64,000 nucleotides of DNA from Porites lobata (Eukaryota; Cnidaria; Anthozoa; Scleractinia; Poritidae). This document shows, in pieces, positions 11,213-23,158 of the stretch (position 1 is the stretch's first letter; every line of letters begins with the position of its first letter). The notes below the pieces were generated by a model. The model was not told the origin of the DNA, searched no databases, and saw only the letters and a program-made list of their open reading frames with translations. The stretch is from the NCBI GenBank assembly GCA_942486035.1, contig CALNXK010000035.1, forward strand, positions 527,501 through 591,500, written 5' to 3'. The position numbers and the translations under genes are program-made.

Positions 11213-14200
11213 CGCTGTGAAGGGTATGGGTTTCAAGCAGTTTACTCTAGGATAGGGTATATAAATCAGAGCGTTTGGCTCTAGAATAGGGTATCATTTT
11301 TCAGGAAACTGATCAGTTGGTTGAAGATTTTATTTAGACTAGGTACACAGCTACTCTAGGATAGGGGGGTTTGGGGAGTTTACTCTAGTATAGGGTAGCA
11401 AAATTCAGCTTAACTAGCTTTGGTAAAGGTCAAGGGTTCCAGGCTCCCAGCGGCACATCCCCACCCAGAAATTCCTAAAGTGCCCCCCCGGGTTTAAAGC
11501 GCGCGCGATCTTACAAAGTTCGTTACATTGCGTTGTCAATATTGCGTACTAAAACAAAACAAAACAAAAAATTAAATGAGTGACGCTTAGTTCTTTACAG
11601 GGAGAGAGTCAGGTTAATGTGTTTCACCTGCTGGTTGAGATCGGGCTTCTCCCATTTTATAAACATGGATTCCTTAAGCTTCACTTAGTACTTAGTGGCT
11701 GCAGAGCCAGGATCTCGAAGCAATCCGGTGTGCAGGATGCTCTACAAAACTCTGAACTCTGCAGATGTTTAAAAACGTTCGAAGAACTGTTTGAAAGTAA
11801 GTGCTCGCGCACTAGTGTGGAGAAGTGTCGGCTGGTTTCACTAACATAACAACCATTACAACTTGCACACGAAAATTTATAGACCACACGCGTGCGTAGC
11901 CCCTCAGGGACAGCATCTTTGACATTAAAAAGATTCCTGACTCCTGATTCCTGATATATCACTTGCAAACGACAAAATCACAACTTCTTGTCGAACAAAT
12001 ATACTTCCCAAGCATTGAATTGAACGTTACAAACAACAAAAAATGAACTTTGAAAATCTTTTAGGCTAACAAGTTTTCAAAAACCCATTTCAATCAGTTT
12101 TCATATTCTTCATAGACTGCGAGCAGTTCTCTTTATCTTCAGATTTAGTATGGGGAGTGCACGCGCGCGAGCGAAGGGCGGCGAAGCAGCGAGACGCCTC
12201 TCCCGTCTCGCGTCCTCAGTCACGCGCGTGATCATTTGCGTGTCTCGGGCGTTTTGCTCGACGGACCAAGAAAAAAGAGAGACTGCTCGTAGTCTATATT
12301 CTTCAACACTGAGTTTGTCCATCCAAACCAACTTTGTATTTGTTGTGTTATTAATACCTTTTTGTTTTAAGTGGTTATTTTCATGTTTCACTAAGTTTGG
12401 TGGAAGTTCCTACTATTAGAATTTTGATACAATTCGTGACACACAGCTTCTTTAAGAGACCACAGAATGGTTTAAGGAAGAATTTGCAAATAACTAATGT
12501 CCTGTTTATTGGGAAAAAAGTGAAGTATCCGTTCCTTTAAAACAAGAAAAACCGCTTACCAATGGATCGTCAAGATGATCCGTAAGTTGATATCCTTGTA
12601 TTGCGGGACAGACACCACCAGGACATTCCTGCATTACCAACCTAGTATATAAGAAAACAAGCATCAGCAATCAGAATAGACGAGTTTCGTATTCCCGGGG
12701 GCCTAGGGCGAGTGCTTGTTTTTGCGCGAAAGCGAGGCTAATAGGGGTCACTTCTCACCAAGAAGACAAAGAAACATGAGAAAGCTGAGGCGGTGTTGCT
12801 TTAAAAAAGGAAAATTTGAAACGTTGAAAGGTTTTGGGGGTCTCAAAACTTACTTACAGGCTTGAGAAATCATTGTTTCAAACAGCAAAAGGAAAATCAG
12901 CTCGTCGTCACCAGGAAAAACAACGAGCCTCAGCCTAATCAGAAATTGACCGAAATAGTGGTCGGTGCCGGAGTAAGTTCAATGACAATGCGAAGGTGGT
13001 TTCAAAATCCTTAAACAAGGTAATACCCTGAAGCCATTTTAATTTTACTTTCAGTGATGGTTAAAAGTTCTTTAAGCCATACCTTCCATTGGAGTGTACG
13101 TACTTGTCGAAAGCCTGCAAGACAGACTGAAACTTTCTTGATAGTTGACATACTTTCTAACGGAGCGAATGCAAAATCTTGTGTATTTGAAAAATAATAA
13201 ACCGAGGGGGGCAGACGTCCTGCAAAAATTCCTTGCACTGTCATAGCAAGTTAAATCGGTTTAAACGAAGATGACTAAAATAGTGTAAGTTTATTCGTAC
13301 GTAAGCTTTCATTTAGGTTACATTATTTGTCAAGAACTCGAGCAGAATTTTATACAGACGATATACTGAGCAGTTTAAACTCCATTTTACAGTGAGAGTA
13401 AAATAGAATACTAAGAAGTACGAAAATTAAAGAGAATGTAATAATGTCATTTAAACAAACTTTACCCTTTTCAAGCTTAAAAAGTCTACTTCTTTTGGCT
13501 TCGTCGCTTGTTTCCTTTCTTCTCTTAAGTACGATCAACTTTTCCCACAATTTCGTTGTTTGCAACAGATATCCCTTTGGCTTACTGGTAAAGTTTAAGC
13601 TTTGAAATCTCACTGTTTTAAGATATCTATCGTTTTTAAGCGACTCAACGCAAATTTTTGTTTTTGCAACCAAGTTGACCCGCATTAGCCTGACAATCGT
13701 GCTCGTCCCAAGTCCGTCGGGGAATACAAAACTTGCCTATTACCGAGCTCCAATAGTAAAACGTCGTTTTCTTGGTTCTTGAAAAAGGCAATTTAAAACA
13801 AAAACAAACAAACAAACAAACAAGGGAAAGTAAAAGAAACGAAAAACAAACAAACAAGCAAAAAAAAAAAAGATCTGTGAGGTTTGTGATTGGCTAAGAA
13901 ACCGCCCGCCACCTTATGATAAGATTTTGGATCAAAACCGTTGTCGGCTTGTCGCGGCTGTTGTTAGGGACTGTGCAATAATTATGAGGAGGGGGGGCTG
14001 AAAAACTAGAGGGGGGGCATTACATAAAATTACTGCCAAGATAGGGGGCTCAAAGTAAAATCAGTCATTTGACGGAGGGGGGGGCCTTAAGTTTTATTCG
14101 AAATGTAAATAAAATTAAACGCAATAAAAGATTCTCAATACAGGCATCATGATAGACTGTAGCAAATATCAATACGAACAGCTGTTAAACGATTATTGAA

Positions 14201-17200
14201 AATATTCCATCAAAATGAAAAGCAAGTTCACAACTGATCAGTTTTAACCTGTCTTCTAATTAATTGAGCTGATCCTATGTAACGCAAAAATCATGAACTT
14301 GTTTTTCAGCTTCCCCCATAAAACAATGGGAATCAAACAGATCTCGTAGACAAGCTTTGTCGGTTTTTGATGTGAATAAAAGTAATGTTTCTTCATCGAC
14401 TGAATCGATTTGCTGAATTCCATATATATCTGGCTCATAACAAAGTTCATCAGGCTCTCCTCCCAAGGATCTAAAATTAATATAATGTAAGCTCTTTTTC
14501 GTCTGTTATTCGAAGCGTTCAATCTCCTGTTCTTTGATTTTTTTTCTCTGCTCCTTTCTCCTTCTGGCTTCAGAAGTTTTAGATTTTGAGCCCACGTGGT
14601 AAGCATCCCGGTACTTAGCAAATGCTTTGTCTAAATCTTGGGTTGGGGGGGGGAAGGGCGACGTTTTTTAACATACCAGAGGTGGGGGTCAGAACTAATT
14701 TTTTTTGTTTTGGAGGGGGGGAGGGTACTGTCTAAGTTTTTGCTAGATAACTCTAGTTTTTCAGCCCCCCCTCCTGATAGTTATTGCACAGTCCCTTACC
14801 AGTCTAGATCCTTTTTTTTTAGTTCCAAAGCCCAGGGGGGTCCTCTCTTAAAGAGTAAGAGGTTAGACCTCGGGGCAGAGCCTCCCCGTATAAAACCTTG
14901 TTGAGTACTCCTCCCGCCCCAGGGTGCAAAACACATGTATTAAAACGAGCACGTTCCGCAAAAGTAGGCATGAAAATTAATTCAGATTTCAGCCATGGTC
15001 GACAGTCGCCGTGGTCAAGTTCTAGAACAGAATTTTCTGGAATTTGTAGAAGTTCCCCGTACCATGCATACAAAGGCGATCTTAGTCTAGCAATAAGAAT
15101 CATACTGATTCCCCTAATTATAGGTCTCACAGTAGATTTCGCTACAGGGTTGTTAAGCTTCCCATTTCAAGTCAGTACTTACATTTTATCGACTTACTTG
15201 AAAAATGTCGGCCTTTTCTTGCCCCACGCCTCGTTACTCCAGGTAGCATTAACAGTCGTCAAGTTAACGGACTGATTGTTTTTGCGAATATCAAAGTCAA
15301 CATATTCTGAGACTGTTTTTAGTGCATTTTGTTGCCCTTGAAAAAAAAAATGATGGAATTTTCTCTTTTGTTACATTTAAACAGCATCAAATCTCGCTTG
15401 AGAAAACAGCCGACATTTCGCAGCCCCAGCACCACTGGTTTCCTCGCGAAATGACGTCTGGGAAACGAGTACAGAAATTTCATACTGATGAATAGGTGCG
15501 TCACTACCCGGATCTGAGAAGTGCTTATGATTGGTTGAAGCAAATTTCCCACGCGCCACGACCGATCAGCAACACTGAGTAGATCTGTGTAGTGACGCGT
15601 CATCAGTATGGAATTTCTGCGCTCGTTTCTCCCGGCCCACGTCATTTCGCGGGGAAACCAGTTGTTTTCTCAGACTACATCAAATCAGAATCACACTATT
15701 GTACAAAGACGACGATGTACTCATTGCAATGTAAAGCTAGTACTGGTTTTAGTTCTGTTAATATTTTTGTCCCGCTAAACGTTTGTTTTTTTGTGTTATT
15801 GATATATACAGTAAAAACTTGCGACTAAGAACCTTGTTTTTAAAAAGGGACACAGTCACCTATGGGCCGCCCTCACCTGGACACTACTCTTGCCATTTTG
15901 AAAAGCGTTTACCTCAACCCGAAATCAAATGTACGCGTCGAATATAGCCAGAAATCCGCTTCAATCTTGCCTAGTGTTTCATTCGATCATCGATCTTTTG
16001 CTGAAAACCTCTTTTTGAGCAAACTTTTACACATCCTATTACATTATTCTATCATATTAATTTGGTGAAAAACAGTATCCACAGGAACATGAACAGAAGA
16101 GGGTGAGAAACGCGTGTAGGCCCCGGGCGGGAGAAATCGCCTTCGTTTACCAAAATAACAACAGAAATGAATCAGCAACATTGGCGAGCAAATAATCGAT
16201 ACATTTAATTGGAAAATTTACGGAAAAGGTTACATTTATTTGGTAAATCAAGCTTTGTCGACCTTAAACCTTCGACAATAATTCAGAGTTGGTGTCATTT
16301 TTCATCTCTACTGATGTTCGAATTCGGAAGTATTCGTCGATGTTTGGCTTTCCTGGACAAATTCATTGGTGAATTCTCAATGGTATATAAAAAAAATGAG
16401 TGCTCTGATATAGCCTTGGGTCTATAATCACGATTTCGGCTTGTAACTAGTTCAACTCTTCAAGCGGTTTGTTTAGAGTATTCCGGATACGCTTCTCATA
16501 TTCTGTTTCACGCGCGTGTCTTGTGACATGCAAATCAGCCAAGAAATGGTGTCTAGTGCGCATGTGCATCAGCTGACTGTGTCCCTTAACCTGTTTAGCT
16601 AAAGTTTGCCAGTTACGCCTCCTCTACACAAAATGAAACAAGTTATTATTTTCGAAAACCTATGTAAAAAACAAGATTCTGTACACTTAGGCAAACAAAA
16701 TAAGTCAACATTCAGGATCCTCTTTGGAGACGGCAATTGTAATGGTATACAGGTTTTACCCAAGCTGAATACCACTAATGTATTTTTTCTCCTGAAAATA
16801 AAATCCGATTTAAGAGCTAATCTTAGATCACAACGTTCAATTCTATCGTTTCCGAACGTTTTAGTGTGGACAGTGGAAAACGCATCAAACAGTAGTGTGG
16901 ACGCAAATCGATCGATGCGTTTTCGATGACATCTAAAACACATACCGTATTTATTCCATTAAACGCCGCCCTCGAATAAAGGCCGCGTCATGCTATGGCG
17001 TTTATTTCAATAATAGACTCAAAAAGCAAATGCAGTAATAATCAAGTTTGAGCAAGCCTAAAACATTTATTTTCCTTGGTTGTAACAATGTTTTAAGATC
17101 AGTACATTTGAAGCTCAAAGGAGTATATATACACGGTAGTTCAGCTTAATCAAGCTTTGGAAATTTGCTTTCATTGATAACAATGTTTTTTAGGTCGAAG

Positions 17201-20200
17201 TGAGTATACTTCAATGTTCTTTCACTAAGCTTCCTCACCACAAACAAATTGGACTTTAAATAAACACTGCCCTCTTATAAACGCCGCACTCGAATCACGA
17301 AAAATTTAATAAACGCCGCGGCGTTTAATCGAATAAATACGTTACTGTTGAAAACGTATTAGTGGGGACAGGGATTAAGTCACTTATTCTACATAAGTTT
17401 TATTTTTAAACTGCTTATTAGAGGACATTTGATACTAGACACTTTTCATACTAAACTAAGTTAAAATTCCCTCCCTAGTTTGTCCTATTGCATATCTTTG
17501 CCTTCCTTTTACAGCCACCTCTCTTTAACGGACACTTACCACTGTTGCTGATGGGATTTGTAGTGGAGAAATTCGAGTGTATCATGATTAAACAAAAATC
17601 CTGAATTTTCATTTAATATAAACAGTGTTGTTCGACTTACCAGCGTCGCATCCGCAAAATCCACTAATGCAGTCTGTGAAAAAAAACGGGAATGGAAGAT
17701 AAATGGTTCCGTTTTTTTTCTTCACTGTTGACGGTAGCCTGATTGGTTGAAGCAAATTTCCCTCGCGGCAAGATCAGTCAAAAGGAAGAGCATTGCCCAG
17801 ATCTGGGTAGTGACACGTCATCAGCATGGAATTTCTGCGCTCGTTTCTCAGACGTCACTTCGCGGGAAACCAGTGGTGGCGTCGAGAAGTGTCGGCTGTT
17901 TTCTCAGGTTGTGTACGGTTGAATTCGAATATACAGAAGAATACCCGTATAAAATTACCAGCTATTAGAAAATGGCGGAGAATGTCAGGACATACTTACG
18001 CGGGACGTAGAAAGTTGCCTGGGTCTCAAAATTGACAGCGAACGTAGTAGAAATCTGTAGAGAAAAAAATTCATCAGCCTTGACAGCCGCCTGGTTAGCT
18101 CAGTTAGGAGAGCGCCGGTCTGCTGAGCCGGAGGTCGCGGGTTCAAACCCCGGCCGGAATAACACTCAGGGTCTTGTGGTTCTTGTGGGACGTAAAAGAT
18201 CCCAGAGACAATCTCACCTGCTTAGCTAGCGGGATTAGAGATAGTGTGCTGTAGCTTTTTCACGGCGAAGCCGTTGGAAGATTGGTAAAAAGTCACTAAT
18301 TCAAATCTCTCTCGCAGCAGTCGCCATGAAATTACCGCGCGCGTAACAACCCCGCCAACTACGCGGGCTACTATGCGAGGAGCGAACACTGAAGCTGCCT
18401 GGTCCCAATATTCTCGCGTAAATATCTGGCGTAAATATGGCCGCTAGCTAAGGCTGCATGCAAACGGACGCAATAACTACCAACATTGTGGCGTGCGTGT
18501 TGGCAGTGGTGTGCAAACGGATGCAACAACTCCCAACAATGTTGGGACCTGCAGTGCATCGTGGGAAGGATACAACCGATAAGTCTTTGTAAACCATGCG
18601 TAATGCGCAAGCGCGGCCCCAACAATGTTGGAACAGCTGTGCAAACGGATCCAACATTGTTGCGCTACGCTTCGGCGATCATGGAACAAAAAAATGTTGG
18701 GAGTTGTTGGCTGAAAAGTTTGACCGGTTTCAAACTTTGCGCAACAACATCCAACAACATGCAACAGGGTGTGCTAACGGACGCAACATGTAACATCCAA
18801 CAATGTTGGGAGTTGTTGGCCAACAGTGTTGCGTCCGTTTACACGGGGCTTAACGTTTATTTGTCCCAACACTGCAGCCGCAAGGTCTCAACATTCTCGC
18901 GTTAATATCTGGCGTAAATATGGCCAATAGCTAAGGTTTATTTGTTCCAAATATAACTTTAACAAGAAATCACAAGTATTTGATGGTAACTTAAGCAAAG
19001 GTGGGGCGCAAGAAAAACTGCTACAAGGAAAAACAGGTAAGCTGGAGAAGTGGAGGCGGAGAGAAAGCTCCAAAGTTCCTTTAGGAGCTAGCGTTGCCGA
19101 GGAATTTAGTGTTTGCCGCACTGACATGGCAAAGCTTGCCAATTAATTACTCTCAAAATAGGGCTTTTGGCCATTTTTACGGTGGTGGTAGTAAGCTTTT
19201 GGTGGAGAGCGGGGATGGACGTATTTCCCATGGAATAAAAAATATCCTGACCTTCTATCGTGTCACATGTATTAGCAGATGAGGTTTCTGTGGGGAGGGG
19301 AGATGGGCGTATCTCCCAGGGGGTAAAATATCCTGACCTTATATTTTGCCACATGTATTGTCACAAGTATTATTCGTGATAACAACCATTAACGCCTAGT
19401 TTAAGCAAAATCGGTGATTTGAGCATTATGAAGTCTTTCCTGGCGCTTCCTGGTTTTTATCATGGACTTACCCTGACGTCATAGGGACATCCAAAGTAGA
19501 GCTTTTCTTGCGGTTGGAGAACCAAAGTTTCACTTGACCGCTAGGCAAATATAAAGAACAGCAACAATAAGAGAATTACAAACAGCGGAGAGTAGCTAAT
19601 ACAAAATGGATAAAAAGAAAGGGAATTTTCGAGGAGTAATGTCTACCCGTGCATTGAGAACCTATGTAGTAAAATGGCAGGTGGGATCTAATTAAAAATT
19701 ATTCCACGAGTGCGCGTTGGAAATGAGTTGGCTATAATCATCTTATAGCCAAGAAGCGCAAGTGGAATAATTTTTTTATAAAAAACGCCCAAAAAACATC
19801 GAGAATTTTTCCCGACTTTATTTGTAAAAACAACCGATTAATTTTGAGCAGACGCGTACAGTCACCATATTTGGAGAGCATGGTATAATGGCTCATATAC
19901 CATGATGGTAAGCCAATCAGAGCTCTACAAATGCATTATCTAATGATTCAGTTTTTTATAACACTCCTTATTCACGACACCCGCCATCTTAGCCTCCAAC
20001 GCAGGTGTTTTTAGGGGAGCTCGTTTTTCATCCCTCCCCACAAACGCCTGCTCAACCGAAGACTACATTCCTTTCCTAAGCTTAGCCAATCACATTGTAC
20101 TTTCCAAATTCTGGAAAGTTGACCTTGACCTCAAGGTAATCTGATAATTACTCCATCTGCATGAAACACTGGAAAAACTTTCTGACCTCTAATAATTGTT

Positions 20201-23126
20201 AGATTCAGAACGGCAAAAATAAGATTTAGTCAAATTTTAGAATACTCCATGCGCTTCATAACCTTAGCGAAGGAAAGAAAAGAAGGAAAACGGTCACTCT
20301 AGGGTCACGTTTTAGTCGGGTTTAGCCTGTCAACACTTAATTGCGCAACTGCTTATTGATCACTTACCACGCAAATAAACAATGGGAAAGGAATGTAGTG
20401 TTCGGTTGAGCAGGCGTTTGTGGGGAGGGATGAAAAACGAGCTCCCCTAAAAACGCCTGCGTGGGAGGCTACCGCCATCTTTGCACACGCTTTAGGATTG
20501 ATGGAATAAACGCAATGTCAAGTGGTATTTCAGGGGGCAAACAAGTGATGAGATTTGCCAATAGGCCTTTTGCACGATGGCGTCATTTTACTACTACTAC
20601 CATTATTCCTTTTGTTATTTAAACCTCACTGGGATTACCAAGTTTAAAGATGAAAGAAAAAATGAAATGAATTCCGGTCTCAGTAGTAAAAAGACCCCAT
20701 CCTGCAAATGGCCGAGTTTGTTTATCCTCTCAAAACGAGACGACGACTTTTAATAGTCATGCAAAATGTACAACGCGAGCATCACCAAGTTTCACGTCAT
20801 TATTGCTTGCTGTGAGGATAACTACCGTCGCTACTGCCTCCAAAAAGTAACAATGATCACTTTCACCCATAAATTGCCGTTTTCGTAATTTCGTCAGTTC
20901 TTCATTTTCTGTTGTCTAGAATAAACAAACTCAACCGCGATTTCTTGAATTGGCAAATTGTATCACTTATTTGCCTCCTGAGAAACCACGCGACATTACT
21001 TTTATCCCGTCAGTTCTTAAAAGCGTGCAAAGATGGTGGGTATCTTGAATTAGGACTTAGCCGCCCCCCACCCCTCCTCCTCCCCAGGAAACAAGTAACA
21101 AATAACAAACAATTTGGAGGCAGCACATACACTTAGCGTTTCTTGGTCTACCTGATTCCTGGTCGAATTGGAATTTTGAAAGGTTGGTTTTTGAGGTGAG
21201 GGGAAAACCGGAGAACCTCTCGGGGCAAAGTAGCGACCTAACAACAGACTTAGTCCACATATGGCGTCGACGCTGCGAATTGAACCTGGGCCACATTTCT
21301 GGGAGGCGAGTGCTCTGTGCTCCTTCGCCACCCTTGCTCCCCGATTAAATTCCCCCTCCCCCGGATATAAGCCCCCTCCAAAGTATTGAAATGTATTCGA
21401 TGGAAACGCCTTTTTTATTCCGGTTAATTAAGCCCCCCTCGGATATAAATGAGCCCCTCCGTCTATAAGCCCTCCTAAGGCCCCTTACCAAGATGTACAA
21501 TCCCAGGGGTACTAAGCGGCAGTTTACGGCATTTGAATTAATGAAAAGATCGGTATGCTTCTCATAAGGTTCTGAAGTGGACAATTACCGGAGTGCTGAC
21601 ATCGATAGGGTCAGCTCTAAAGTCGAGAAGATTTCCAGGTTTTTGGCATGCGTTGCGGAGCTCGGCAGGAATATTCGCGACATTAGACAGTAAAACTTCA
21701 ATGTCCAGGCCGTCGGTTTCTTTCAAGCGTACGTGTGCATCTGTTGAAACAAACAATTAAAACAAACATGTTTGAAATTGGATAAGAAGCGATTTCGTAA
21801 AACATCAGAATATAAAATACTGCGCTAATGTTCCTCATAATAAAAAGCTAAAAAACAGTTTAAGAAAACGACGACGTTTCGATGTTCAACCAAAGTCATT
21901 ATCAAGTCCAACAACAAGTGTCTGTTAGTTCAAACAAAGGTTTTTTTGTACGAATGGGATCGGCCTGGGTGTCGGATTGATTTCTTCTATGGGGAGCATC
22001 TCATGAATTAGGCATTGAAAACTTTGTCTGGCACTTGTTAAAGAACGAATGTTCTTTGGGGTTGCCTAGTTACAGTTTACACTGGTTCTCTTAAGTATTG
22101 TTTTTAAGTATTTATATTTTGCAACAGACACTTATTTTTTTAACTTGATAATGACGTTAGTTGCAAGTAGTTTAAGCTGTTTATTAATACTAGTAATAAC
22201 TGCAAATTAGGGGAGTGCGTTCGGGGCGGAGGGGTCGGGTGGGTAGTGAGTGGTAGTTGTAAAGGGGTGCAAAACCTGATGGGCCTGTAAGATTGAGAAA
22301 TCAAACACTTTTATCAATATGAATATCAGCAGCTGTCCTTATCAGTGTTATTGTTTATCCCCCACTTTACAATTCGTTTGTATTTCATTTTTCCTCAAAA
22401 ATGCAAGAGCGTAGTCCTGTATTTTTTACATTTACTTGGCTAAATCTCTAAGTAAAGTACATGTAAGTCACAACAGGTCAAACACTGACTACAATCCTCA
22501 GGACATTCTTTTGCACTGTAGTATGGTCAATAAAATTGGCTAAAAATTGGAATACAGAAAATTTAAGTCATCAGAAAAGTTTATTGTTTAATATCATAGG
22601 TGACGAATTACTCCTTAATTTTGGCACGAAATTTCAGCGTTAATTTATAATTTCACATGTGAAATTACAAAATTGCCATGGCAACCTTCCGTACGTCTCA
22701 GTTCCAAGATGGCGACGAAGATGTCAGGGCATTAAAAGACGCTTTAGAAAACCTAAACACACGAAATAGTATATCAAGAAGGATTCTAACAGGTATTTTG
22801 TCGAAAAATTCTGAAAATTCTGAACTTAAGCCAAATTTGAGCTCTAAACTTTTGAGAGCGTGTAATTCTCGATCGATACGATAAAGCCGAGGAAAAACAT
22901 GTCAAAACCTAGCGTTATTCGTCACCCATGATATTTTAATATTAAAATAGATAATCAAATGGTATAATCTTGAAATGAGGGAAAATTTTCCCTTGCGTTT
23001 TCTCCAAATCCTAATAATAATAATAATAATAACAATCTTTTAATAGGATGCTCCATCACAAGAGTGGTTTACATAGAGGTCCTAATTACGAGATGTATAT
23101 TATATAATTCAATTAAAATATAAAAA

Positions 23127-23158
<32 letters not shown>

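Noticed and set aside
15913..15970. Exon-like minus-strand stretch KIEADFWLYSTRTFDFGL with TAG acceptor and GTAAAC donor
   Set aside because: It ends in phase 2 and no partner exon follows. The exons at 17641 and 15198-15336 join directly in phase without it.
16599..16943. Overlapping 107- and 114-codon open frames on opposite strands
   Set aside because: Both are open because of base composition next to a MITE. Neither shows a domain or splice context.
17540..17600. Exon-like stretch FLFNHDTLEFLHYKSHQQQ with GTAAGT donor
   Set aside because: The intron to the exon at 17641 would be only 40 nt and the phase does not fit the next exon.
18087..18160. Functional tRNA-Ser(GCT) gene
   Set aside because: The acceptor stem does not pair, the long variable arm expected of tRNA-Ser is absent, and a SINE body follows.
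22678..22884. 68-codon frame starting MATFRTSQFQ in a good start context
   Set aside because: Resembles a repeat-borne fragment near an AT-rich palindrome; too short and without a family to call.
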